From: Actinia tenebrosa | Lineage: Eukaryota; Cnidaria; Anthozoa; Actiniaria; Actiniidae | Length of the DNA stretch: 64,000 nt | Assembly: GCF_009602425.1 (NCBI RefSeq) | Contig: NW_022261427.1 | Span: forward strand, 221,339-285,338 | Reading direction: 5' to 3' | Shown: piece by piece, positions 30,654-44,900 of the stretch | How positions within the stretch are numbered: the stretch's first letter is position 1 | How the letters are laid out: each line of letters starts with the position of its first letter | The notes under the pieces: model-generated | What the model was told of the DNA's origin: nothing | Database searches by the model: none | The model's input: the letters and a program-made list of their open reading frames with translations, nothing else | Position numbers and translations under genes: made by a program

Positions 30654-32540
30654 TCAGTATTTCTGCTTTCGCCTATGCTTTTTTTTTCCTGAAACGCTAG
30701 ACATCTCTTCATCATCTTCTTGCAAATCAGTACTTATTCCAGTTTGTATCAATAGCTCTACTAAAACCTGTGGTGAATCACCTGGAAAATTAGTAAAAAT
30801 GTTAGTAAAACAATAAGTAAAAAATATACATGAGAGATCATAAAAGGGGAAGTCTTCCTTACTGAAAGCCAGAGACCACTTACAGTGACTCATTCAACCT
30901 GATATCTTAATATCTCCTGATATCGTCATACTATACAATGCTGGCTCAACCTTTCTAATAACTTATTTATGTCTTCCATTTGCAAAAATTCATATGTTCA
31001 ACAAATGAAAATAGAATTTGATTCCCAGACTTTCCCCTCCAGACAAAGTAAAAACCAGTGTTTTGGGATTCCTGAGGCACGCAGAGATTGGAGCCGAGTA
31101 ATACTTAGCATTAATCATCTCCAATCTATGCACGTTCACAGGAATCCAAAAACTATTGCCCTTACTGATAGACTATGAGTTTGAAGGGAAAAGTGGGACT
31201 GCTAACAGTCTAGAGATCTGGCTCATAAGTAGGGCCTGGGTATGACAATGAGGAAGTCCAGAGAAGTAAAGATAGAATGATGGAGGCCTGCAGTAAAAGA
31301 TTAGTTATCAAGATAAAGGTCTAATATTTAAATAGTAGGCCTCCTATAAGAACCATAACATCCAATACTCACAGGCTGCTGAAATAGCACTAAAGTTTTT
31401 TGAAAGGAATTTGCCATACTTTTCTTGAACTGCAACACTAACAAAAGGGTAAAAAATGGTTATAATTCAAAACCTATCAATAAAGATGCATGAAGAAAAA
31501 ATGTTGGTTCTCACTTCATGTAGAGGACACAGTTTATGTAATTCAATAGCCACGAAAATTTAAAAAAAAAAACATTTTATATAATACACTATTTTCGAGT
31601 TCCAAATTCTGTTTCTTGATTACAGATTCATTTACAATGTACTGAGGGTTAGCCAAGAATCAGTGCACGTCTAATTATTCACAAATACCAATGGTAAAGT
31701 AACGAATGCAAAATTTCAACAATGCAAAAATTTGAAATTCCACGGACCTTCACTGAACTTCATCAAAATTCTGGCTAACCCTTAGCAACAGAGAACCCAA
31801 AACTGAAGTATAGAACAAAGCTAACAAAATTTACAATAAGTTTCTATTGAATTATGTACACTGTGTCCTCTGTCGTGTCCTTTACACAAAGATATAACCA
31901 ATTTTTTAATATAATATACTGGTAATTATCACTAACTTGTCAATGTAAACTATGACAATGTTGGTGACAAATGGTTGTCGTGGTAACTACATGATACGAT
32001 ATTACAAATACTATAGTTGAAACAATAAACATCATAATAAGCAGATTGAAATAACTAGTCATAACAAAAGTGATAAATATAAAAAAGTATGCAATAGTAG
32101 TCTTCAGTGCAGCTGATTTGAATAGCATGCTAGTCCCAGTCTCCCTGTCATTCATCTTGTGTGTGATATGTCTTTGTTGTGTGTGTTAAATATACTCACA
32201 ATGAACTATTAGGCATACTGCCTTTGGCAAGCCTTGATTGCAGCGTAGCTGAAAGCGTAGATGCTATAAATGAAAGTTTTAATAAAGATCAGAGAAACTT
32301 GTAAAATACACTAGATATCATGTCAAAATACTGAGGCGCACGTGCAACACTGACCTCTTTTTACTCCATTCGTTCCTGATTTACAAAGCTTTGCAGCTGC
32401 TCTCTTTGAGAAAACACAAATAATTAGACCTAGATATGATTATTTCAGAAAAATAATTGGAAAGTAATTACCAGTAAGCTATGAGAAGAAGAAATTCTTG
32501 ATAGATTCGCAGCACAACGAGTTGCACTTCTTCCAATCAT
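30654..32540 (-). CDS. Small unrecognised protein with a mitochondrial-type N terminus
   Basis: Five exons: 32540-32472, 32403-32355, 32263-32200, 31437-31373, 30781-30654; GT-AG, in frame, 124 residues. The N terminus MIGRSATRCAANLSRISSS is basic, serine/alanine-rich and without acids, as expected for mitochondrial import. The middle part (about residues 60-100, VAVQEKYGKFLSKNF then SPQVLVELLIQTG) looks like two amphipathic helices. The C terminus is an acidic patch (LQEDDEE) followed by a basic tail ending KKKHRRKQKY. I do not recognise the family and assign no function. Support for its being real: five consistent splice junctions and head-to-head placement 87 bases from RPS3. An ATTAAA signal lies at about 30621-30616 on the minus strand. 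Confidence 0.72.
31522..31871. mobile_element. MITE J, outer element of a nested pair, in an intron
   Basis: Ends AGAGGACACAGTTTATGTAA and, inverted, AGAGGACACAGTGTACATAA. It encloses a second inverted-repeat element at 31642-31786. Confidence 0.7.
31642..31786. mobile_element. MITE I nested inside MITE J
   Basis: About 145 bp with ends CTGAGGGTTAGCCAAGAAT and, in reverse complement, CTAAGGGTTAGCCAGAATT. Confidence 0.7.
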
Positions 32541-32627
32541 GGCGGTCAATCTCCATACTGCGCGTGCGCACACTGAAAACTAAGGGCGCTATGTGATCTG
32601 GGATCGTTCTCTTTGGCGAAAGTCATC
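32541..32627. promoter_or_regulatory. Bidirectional promoter, small mitochondrial gene / RPS3
   Basis: Only 87 bases lie between opposed start codons. A pyrimidine tract TTCTCTTT at 32607-32614, 14 bases before the RPS3 ATG, fits a 5' TOP transcription start typical of ribosomal protein genes. Start site inferred. Confidence 0.6.
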
Positions 32628-35755
<3,128 letters not shown>

Positions 35756-35773
35756 ATCTTTACAGCCTATATG

Positions 35774-37008
35774 GTTAGTATTATTACTTAACTTTACTAA
35801 TCTTTTTAGACTACAAACCCTTTGTGAAAGTAAAAAGAATACTTTGACTGGTTGAGTAGCATGAGAACAGACATTCTTTAGCTCCCTGAGTGCATTCCCT
35901 GTATTGATGGTTTTAACAGCCACCATGTTGGATGAATTTAACAGAAGATTCATCATTAGTGTCTTTTGTTATATACTTATTTCAATATTATTAGTCACCA
36001 AAAACCTACAAGGCTGAGTTTGGTGAGGGTCATTGGAAACGCTTCATAACCAATAAGTAAAGCTTTTGATATAAATTGTTTTGAGGCAGCTCACAGAAAC
36101 TTTAGCTGGTAAAAGATCCCAAGTTTATCATTGGCCGGTTATGAAGCAGTTACATGTAAAATGTAGCTACCCATAATCCTTGGCAGTATCAGCATTGTAC
36201 CAGCTGTCAGGTGACAAACTTTATTGAAATGGGTATATCATCTAACATGGCTACCATGTCTTTTATTTCATTCTCTTGTGAGTAATATTGAAAACCAGCA
36301 ATTGTTTTCATCTGTTCTCTCAGGCTACGTTTTGAGCTTTCTCCTTGTTTTGTGTGTTGCAAATCAAGCCATGTGGCTGATTACCTCTAATCCTTATTCT
36401 TATCTCAGTAAGAGACACAGTAAATCTTACACAATAATAAAATTAATTTCGCCTCATACTTACAAAGTTTAAATTCCAACATACGCACAAAATTTCGAAA
36501 GGCAAATTCAAAAGACTATGAATAAAAATTACCACAGTGGGCCCAAAAACAAATAGAAAGGATCCGTAATTGTAAGAGGCATTAAAGCTTTTCTTAAAAA
36601 TGAAACTTATCATAATTTGAAAGAGGTCAAACAGTTTGCCGCTATAAAATTCAGTATAAAATATTAATGTTGAAATAGTCAATTAGGGGTAAGATTGGTA
36701 AAATTATAAAATTTTCCACTCTTGTCTAACTTGTGTTTTTAGAAGTTCCAATACTTTTTTCTCAAACTCTTAAAATTTGAAATTTATAGCAGCATCTCAA
36801 ACTTTTATTGTTTGTTTACATTCATACATACATACAAAAAACAAACTTACATACTTTATTTAGCATCATAGACAAATTAAAATTTACATTGAATGTTTAT
36901 AGGAAATTTACATATTTACAGATGTGTGCTATTTGCAATAACCATAAAGTTTACTGGTTTCAGTTTTAATTTTACACAGATGTTCATATTTTGCATCTTC
37001 TGTTTTAG
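35774..37008. other. Region between the RPS3 stop and the candidate 3' UTR exon
   Basis: AT-rich, probably a 3' UTR intron. Contains fragments of a dispersed repeat with CCACCATGTTGG-like phrases (about 35920 and 36235), also seen near 18680, 19810, 26625 and 27590. No exon recognised. Confidence 0.45.
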
Positions 37009-37085
37009 GTGACAATGAACATCAGCAAAGGTGAAAAATCAACAACACCCTAATGCAATATAAATAAAAACTTACTCAATTATAC
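37009..37085 (+). other. RPS3: Probable spliced 3' UTR exon of RPS3
   Basis: A donor (ATG|GTTAGT) lies at 35773/35774, 18 bases after the RPS3 stop. At 37008 a good acceptor (TCTGTTTTAG) is followed by a short stretch and AATAAA at 37063-37068. Splicing between them is inferred. The junction would be too close to the stop to trigger nonsense-mediated decay. Confidence 0.45.
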
Positions 37086-37319
37086 ATTGTCTCTTGTTTT
37101 GCTTTTAAAATGTAAAAGTTATGGATTATACTTTAATTTTCAGTGTTTTTGTTAGTAAAAAGCATAAAAACGTTGAGCTATCATTTCAAGGTGGCAATAT
37201 AGGGTTTTGAGATAATACCAAACTATAGGAAAGGGCATTCTTTAGCTAATAACATGTAGTTACTTAATAGGCCACAAAATAAGGATTAATTTTTCTGAAT
37301 TAAACTTTTTCCATAGTAC

Positions 37320-37458
37320 AGTGCTCACACTAAGTCCGTGAAACAAATACTAATTTTAAGCACTAAATAGTGATAATTTAACAATAGAAAACAAAGGATT
37401 CTGTATGAAATAGTACTAATTAGTACTATTTAATGTTCACAGTTTTAGTGTGTGCACT
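37320..37458. mobile_element. MITE family A copy 2
   Basis: 139 bp, the same length as and very similar to the copy in the GDH intron; inverted ends AGTGCTCACACTAAGTCCGT and, in reverse complement, AGTGCACACACTAAAACTGT. Confidence 0.85.
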
Positions 37459-37808
37459 CTACTGTATTCGTCAATATTTTGCCAATCGCTTGATTTTTTT
37501 ATTGTAAAATAACTCTACAATCATAGATGCTTTTTACCATATACACAGCAGACCATGTCACCAAAAAAGAAATTCTTCCAGTTAAGGTGCTGTGCATGCT
37601 CGTGCAGCACACATCCTAGACCTCTGTCATCTATTGCTGTCATGGGTCAACCACATAGCGCTTACACAACTTTCTATAGAGCCACTTTAGAAGCCATAAG
37701 ATTTGCAGGGTTAAAAATTAAGGCTGCTTATTGGACTGTGGATTACGATTGGTGTAAAACAGCTACACTGAAAATTTGGTTAGTGGAAAAAAAATTCAAA
37801 AATTGAAT

Positions 37809-37879
37809 GACCCCGACGTGACTCGAACACGCAGCCTTCTGATCTGGAGTCAGACGCGCTACCATTGCGCCACGGAGTC
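37809..37879 (-). tRNA. tRNA-Trp (anticodon CCA)
   Basis: On the minus strand the acceptor stem GACTCCG pairs with CGGGGTC (one G-U), the D arm is GGCGCAATGGTAGCGC, the anticodon stem-loop is TCTGA-CTCCAGA-TCAGA with anticodon CCA, and the T arm is GCGTG-TTCGAGT-CACGT. It is nearly identical to vertebrate tRNA-Trp and has no intron. A and B boxes are intact, so it looks functional. Confidence 0.97.
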
Positions 37880-38894
37880 ATATATGAGAAATCTGGGATA
37901 TTTTATCACNTTTATTTACTGTCTTGGTGCGCCTTATTCTTCACTTGTTTTATATTGAGTAAAGCGTCTTAATTTTAGTAAATAATTGGAAGTCTAGGGA
38001 AATATAACATATTTATGGATTTCAGTAAAATCGCAATGGCTTTTATTCCAACCAGTTTTAAAAGTGGGTTTCCTGTGTTAATCACTATCTTTCTTTGGGC
38101 TTCCTGTGTCAGAAAATAATTTTGGACAAATGAAAAAGTAAAAGACAACCCAGCGAAACTCAGCACGTTTTGCGGTAGCCGGATAGTGGGCGATAAATTG
38201 TTTATCTTTTTTTAGCAAACGAAGTTATTGGCTAAAAACAAAAGTCAATCATATTTTAAATGTTCATTTGGAAATACTGTAGATAATGAATTCCTTGCTC
38301 GTCTTTAAAATTATAAAGTAATTGTCGGACAGACAGCTGATTTTTTCGTCCTTAGCCAGATGACACAGTGCTAAAAAAATTGAGTTGAAATATAATGACA
38401 TATCAGTATGTATATCTATATCTATATATATACATAAATGTACTGGTAAACAGCTTCAGTTCATTTGCATATTTCCACCTGCTCTAGCTAATTCCCGTGG
38501 CGGTTTTTTAAAGTATGTTTATCGTCATTCAGAATAGTATTTAAGTATAGAACGAAGAACTTATTATCTTTGGCTTCAATACAAGTCATCGAAAAAGTTC
38601 AACCATTTCAGGTCGGATTTAATTGGAAAGATCTTGAAATATTTTCAAACTATTTAGTTTTTCTCAAAAACAACTGGTTTTCTGAGATTGTGGGCTATAG
38701 TGCTCTTGTCAGCTGTACAACTGCGCAATTTCTTTGAAAATACATAAAAGCAACTCGAAACATCAACAAAATACTGTACACAGAGTTGGAGACATTCGAC
38801 TTCAAGATTTCTAATTCGTTCAGGTCTAGGAATATATTCCTACTTTTCAACGAAAGAAAACCCGAAGAAACGTTCACACGAGAAAAGCCAAGAC
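37880..38894. other. Spacer between tRNA-Trp and the cysteine-rich membrane protein
   Basis: AT-rich, with a TATATC/TATATA stretch near 38410-38432. The promoter and 5' UTR of the following gene should lie here. No other feature seen. Confidence 0.5.
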
Positions 38895-39185
38895 ATGGTT
38901 TCTAACCAGCAACCATATTACACTTCACCGCCGCAAGGCAGTTTTTATTATCAAAACAGCAGCAACCAAGCTCCATCAGGCGTGTACTATCAACAACAAC
39001 CTTTGATGTACCAACCATATGAAACATATCCCATGGCAGCCCCTCAGAATACTGTTTTCATTTACGATGATGTGGCGAGACGTGAGCGAAATGAGGTAAT
39101 GGACAAAGGTTTGTTGGCTGCTTTGTGTGCGTCGTGTTTATGCTGCTGGATTCTACCTCCTTGGCCATTGCACTGCCATTTCTGA
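38895..39185 (+). CDS. CYSTM-like small cysteine-rich membrane-module protein
   Basis: One uninterrupted frame of 96 residues. The N-terminal 60 residues are rich in Pro, Gln and Tyr (YYTSPPQGSFYYQNSS, YYQQQPLMYQPYETYP), then comes a linker DDVARRERNEVMDKG and a short hydrophobic cysteine-rich segment LLAALCASCLCCWIL near the C terminus. This layout, a disordered P/Q/Y-rich head and a C-terminal Cys-rich membrane module, matches the CYSTM type of stress-associated small proteins. A poly(A) signal AATAAA lies at 39367-39372. The start is the first ATG after an in-frame stop. Family assignment rests on composition and layout, not on a unique motif. Confidence 0.7.
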   Translation: MVSNQQPYYTSPPQGSFYYQNSSNQAPSGVYYQQQPLMYQPYETYPMAAPQNTVFIYDDVARRERNEVMDKGLLAALCASCLCCWILPPWPLHCHF

Positions 39186-39366
39186 TACACCTCTGTATAA
39201 CGACTCTGGCTTGACTCGGCTAATGGCAAATAGACATTACTTCATATTATATACATTATTTCATACAGGATTTTATTCTACTACGATGTAAAAATGTGTA
39301 ACAGACATCGGTGTACACATATGCTCAGTCCAGCTCAAAAATCGACGATAGCAAAAAGGAAGAAAA

Positions 39367-39372
39367 AATAAA
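39367..39372 (+). promoter_or_regulatory. Candidate polyadenylation signal of the CYSTM-like gene
   Basis: AATAAA about 180 bases after the stop codon, followed by a second overlapping copy. Confidence 0.5.
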
Positions 39373-39937
39373 ATAAATATACCGGAACACGAAGTCTTTA
39401 AAAAGAAGACTTACTGGTAATGGAAAAGAAAATTTGAAGAAAAACGGGATGTTTATTGTTTTAAAGCTATTATGTGGTCATTTAAAATGAGTTCCGTCAT
39501 AGCTAGCCTGGTCGTCTGAAAATAGCACTTTTTAAGTGAATATTATGAAAGTCAGTACAATCATCCTTATATCAGTGCAATATTGCTGTCATATTTTCAA
39601 CACGTTTGCGTGTGTTCGCCGGTAATTAGACTAGTCACTAATTAATCTTGCCTCAATATCTTTAAGTTTATTTTCATTTTTTCCCCTTGGGGATGAGGGG
39701 AGGGGACGTAGGGCAGTCAAAAAATCGTAATAGTATTGCATGCTATCTAGTAACTTATGTCAGACTTGGCGTCTTTTTGGCATGGAGACAAACTTCAATG
39801 CATCATTATGGCCGGCAAGAAACAGACCGTCGTGTTGGTATTGTCATGTTTCCACTGGTTTCAGAATTCTTCTCGAAGTCTCTGCTTAGTCACATGAACA
39901 TCCTAAGAGCATCAAGATGGTCTGTAGCCTCCTTTTC

Positions 39938-39978
39938 AGACGTTGTTTGTGTCGATCGGACCGACACAAATAACGTCT
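39938..39978. repeat. 41-bp near-perfect palindrome within a longer imperfect inverted repeat
   Basis: AGACGTTGTTTGTGTCG (39938-39954) faces CGACACAAATAACGTCT (39962-39978). Weaker complementarity continues outward (GCCTCCTTTTC against CAACTGGAAGGC) to roughly 39860 and 40080, as in a fold-back transposon remnant. Confidence 0.75.
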
Positions 39979-41912
39979 GCAACTGGAAGGCTGGATGGTC
40001 CGTGGGACGATCCAAAACCTGCAGAGACAAGAAAAGATAAAATCGGTAAAACTGAAGAACGACTAGACCACTCGTTTTAGAAAAGAGTGACAGTGATGCC
40101 AAAACGTCAGCAGCCTGAACAAACCACGCTATTTACATTAAGCAGGTTCAGTCTTTTGCCAAAATAGGAGATTTAAACTTGGTCATCCGTTTAAATTCTT
40201 TTGTTTTTCTCCAGTCTTCTTTTTTCTTTCTTTTTTTAATAAATGCACAAGGTATGGGTACATTTACCGTTTAAAAAACTTGAAAATCGTTGTGCTCACT
40301 ACCCAAAACGCTTTCTGAAAAAAAATCTAATAGAAGAAAAGAAAATCAAAAAGAGCAAGTACAAATATCTAGATTAATTCTTGGGAATCGACAAACACCG
40401 GCTACTGATCCATTATTGATCCACAACAGACCTCCCACGCACTTACCAAATTATCCGCAGATTTTCCCCTCAGACTGAAAATGCGTGATAGATGACGTCA
40501 AACACGATTCTGTATCACTGAACACATCCGTAAACACATCCGTAAACATGTACATGTAACCTAATTTGCAAATAGATTGATCAACAGGGCAATTTTTAAC
40601 AATGCATCTATAATTAATCCCATTATCATGGAACTAAAAATAAATTTGATGAAGGACGAAGCAGTAGATCTCTCTAGCGTATTGTTTTCCCATTTCAGAC
40701 AACGTGCCCCTAGAGTAGTATTTCTTTGTTTAACAGCAGTTGCCGCATAGGAAGATACATGAATATGCATGTATGCGGCTCAAACAAAGAATCTTCTTAT
40801 TCTCGAGAGAATACGACATGCACGAGTTCTGAAAAAGGGACTGAACATCATCACGCCCAATCTAAAGAAATCTTTTTTCTTAGTTCACTTTGAGTTATAC
40901 TATCGTGCTGAAATTTCGAGGGGTTTTACTTGACAGTCAATGCGCGAACAATCTTTCAATGTTCCAATAACTCTGTTATAAAGACTATAAATATACTGTA
41001 TAAAGGCCACTCAATAATAAAATGATTTGACAAGGGCTGGAGTGATAGAGGGTCTGTCTTGATGCTTGTATCAACTTGAATATGCAAGGGGATCTATTTA
41101 TACTTTCTTCCCCGGCGAGTTCACAGTGGGAAATAGGACCTTGTTTTGTCTCAACGTCATTAAGACCCATTTAAGGTCCCAGAGATAAAAATCACATGCT
41201 CAATAGGAACTAACAAATTCATCGGGTTCACAGCATACTCTGATCTTTAATATTTTTATCTTAAAAATGAGACCAATGTGATTGGCTGTGGAACTGACTC
41301 TGATGACGGGGCTCTCCTACACATCATCCATAAGATAATTTTGTGGCCCCCTCCTTGAACAACCTTCACCGATACGTCATAACAAAAGTACGTAGTTCGA
41401 GTACTGTATCGCTCGCTGGTTTGTGGGTTGCAGACTATATATCACCTCTAGCTGTCATTCAGTCGTGGGCTATTTAAAAAGGAAAGAACTAAGCATCACT
41501 TTTTTCCATATTATTTAACTTGGTTCGGTTGATATTATTCGACATACCACAGTGTCATATTGTAGCTAAATATCAATCAAATACAGTCGTTAAATTTCGA
41601 CGGACTCTTACAGACCGGAAGTAAGCTAAGCTCTAGTAAAGTATCAATTACCGAACGTCACTTCTAAGGCAAAGGAAGTTGGCGGGACTCAAATTGTTTG
41701 CAGAGCTACAGGATTCCATCACTTCCTATAACTGCTGTTACAATCAAACAAATATGCTTACCGACTGACATTACCTCAAAGTTGGGTCTTTGCGCACGAT
41801 TCGTATCGAGAGAGATAATTTTAAACTTCTAAAGCTTTTAGTATATTCGTTGTTTTATGGTTTATGATCCTTGGGTAGGTCATAAAACCCTAATAAATCC
41901 TCCACTCAAGGA

Positions 41913-44900
41913 ATGTTAGAAGAAGTGTGCGCGCGCATGTTCACAAGCTCCAAATCGAAGAACAGTGGCTTCCAAGTAGCTCGATGGTTTCCTACTTTGC
42001 CAGCTGAATGTATTGAGGATGCGCCAGCCACTATGGATATAATCGAGGGTCCAGTACGCTACAGAAGGAAAAAGAAGGTACATCAAGTATTTTAAATGAT
42101 AGTTTTATTGATTTGTTTGGTTTAAAAACTTGTTCTCGTGTCTACAGTGGAAGTCCAGATGGGCTGTGCTTCGAAGAGTCAATCCCGCTGCTGGTGAGTT
42201 TGAAACGTAGACAATACACTACTTTTCAGTCTTTTCAAAGCAATATTGCATTCAAGGGTTAGATTCTCAGTACTTTAGGACCAGAGAACAGTTTCTAATT
42301 AATGATACTTATCGGTCTTATTTCATTCAGCGCTGACGCTGAAATGTTTATCTTTTCTCGTGTCTTGATGCGTCCTAATATGAATTTACGTGATTTCGGC
42401 TCTTAGTTTTATAGTTTTATCGCATTTTCATACGAAATAAGTTTCTATTCTTCACGACCTTAGGTGGTTTAGATAGAAAACATTCATAGGAAAAGTTTGT
42501 TTTGCTACTTGGTTCGCTTGTCCCGCTGATGTTGAACAAATTATTACCCAAACAAACTGAAATTTTGACAATATTCATTCGGGCTACGGTACCTTTGTCT
42601 TTATAATATGAAGTCTTTAGAGAAAGCAAATCATTATTGATAGATTCTTCTATTTAATTTGTCTTACGTTGCCAACTTTAACGCATTCTTAGTACTCTTT
42701 TCTAAAAGTTGTGCTTCGAAATTTCGAGTCGTGTACTGCTCATTAATCCCTAACGCAACCAAAAACTCCCCTTTACGAGAATAACTGTGCTCGATTACCG
42801 AGATATTCAACACCTAATAAATATAAAAGTCGTACTATTTGTAAGCTATTATTAAATTACTCGTATGCAGATGGAAAAGTAAAATTGAGAGTGATCATCC
42901 TATAATTTCTGGTGGAGGCGTTGTGTGTGATTGCACATCATTGGCTTTCCTCGCGGACAGTCAAGCACTAGTTTCTTTATTACACTGTAATTTTACACTT
43001 CTGCAAGCCTCTTACGTTTGTTTTAAAATATTCCCGTCTTATGCAATTTCCAGAGGGGTTTAAAAGTAAGGTAATAAACTGTTATAAATGAAACGAAGAA
43101 TTCGAAGACAATTTTTCCTTCCCAGACGATTTAATATAAATCTCTTGGCTTCGTGGGAGATCATTTATAAATCAGCTGAAGCCTAAATCATAGTTTTTCC
43201 TGCAATCTTAATATGATAAATTATTAAGAACAGTTAAGCCATTTGTAGAATTGCCTTTTTTGGGGGACCACCATCTCGAATTCTTTATATACACCAAAAA
43301 GCTTTAACAAATGAATTATAGAACCTAGTGTTCCAAGATATTCTAGGTCTTCATAGTGTTCGGATCGCGCTTACTATATCTTCCTAAATTGACCACTACT
43401 TTCTCAACATTTCAACTTGCTAACAAGAATATGTTTAGACCTTCATTGGAATTTTTCCTTTCTCAATATAAATAGAAATCTTGAGTAAAAATGGGGAAAT
43501 ATTTCTAGTAATTATTTCGTGACAATCTTTAAACCTCTTTTTTTTATCTGTATTGAATATACTTCTTGTCTTCTTGGAATCTGTAATTTAGACTTGTGGG
43601 GTAAAATGTTAAGAAAATTATAAACACAGTCATATAAGTACTGTATATGAATAAATATTACTTTGTTTAGTAATATCAAGCTGTCCTCTCAACTGTATTC
43701 TTAAAGAGATGATGAAATATTTATTGTTTCAATATGAGAGAGACCTCTTAAAACAAATCCTTGGTCTTGTTTTCGTACATGTTGTATATCATTGGTACAA
43801 GTGATGAAAGCTGTTAACTTCCACAAACAATATTATAGCTTTTATATTTGCATATTTAAAAAAAAAATTATTAAAACTTGGTTCTATATATTCTGAAACA
43901 GCTTGACAAATAGTAAATTTATTTTTTTGGACAGCTGTCACAGTACATGTACTATCATTATTATTATTAAACCATCACATATTTTTAATTATCAAGTATT
44001 ATCATAGCTTCGAATTGTGGCATAATGAAAAAAGCAATGATATCATATTATACTCGTATACTCTCGTAAATCATTCTGAATAATCTCCTCTAAACTACAT
44101 TCATCCTGTTATGAAAATATACACCAACACAATTATCATCAGGGGACTTTTTCATTAGGGAGCTTGTTTATCTTCCATAACAAGACTCTTTCCTTATATT
44201 AGTAAACATCCTATTTAATGAATCAGGCTTTCAAAGACAGTTGATTTTAGTAATGATGAATAATAATTTTTCTATATGTATTTATAATCTAGCTATACAT
44301 GATCAATCATGGTTTCTATAATCTCGACAAAGAGGAATTTTATTTATTTAAACATACACTTGCATCTTTGTACTGTGATATATACATAATAAACACCTAT
44401 TTCAAAAAACGTTGTCGGTCAGAAATCTGAGATGAGTGATCTGAGACCAAATATAGTTTTTGTGATTTTATGTTTTCTGACTAAAATACGAAAAATCACA
44501 TATCCTCACTGAAAGGCCATGCTTCATATTCCAATCTAAATGGAAACTACGTTGTTTTGATTGTGAATTTATTACATTTTGCAGCATACTACTCGGTCTC
44601 AGATTCCAGATCTCAGACCAACAATTCTTTTTTTAAAATAGTAGTATAAAAGCTGGAAAATATAGACCCTGAGAGGAAAATTTAGTTTTAGAAAACAGCT
44701 TTTGATGCCTTTACATGAGAATGTCTCTGGCCTCAGCCAACGAACTGTATATTATCTTAGTATTTTACAAAAAAAAGAGTTATAATGAGGCCCAAATAGG
44801 AGCTTTTTATTATGTTATATCATGTCGCCAAGGGGTAATGTACGTAATGTAGGCTTAATCGTTTAAGACCTTATGGAGGTCTTTTTACAGCTATCAATCA

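Larger units (their letters stand above)
39186..41912. other. Intergenic region before the DOK-like gene
   Basis: No coding exon recognised in 2.7 kb. Contains the palindromic element at 39860-40080 and probably the DOK promoter in its last kilobase. Confidence 0.5.

Noticed and set aside
39687-40102. Two overlapping frames of 70-117 residues
   Set aside because: They lie in the fold-back element and have no protein-like motif.
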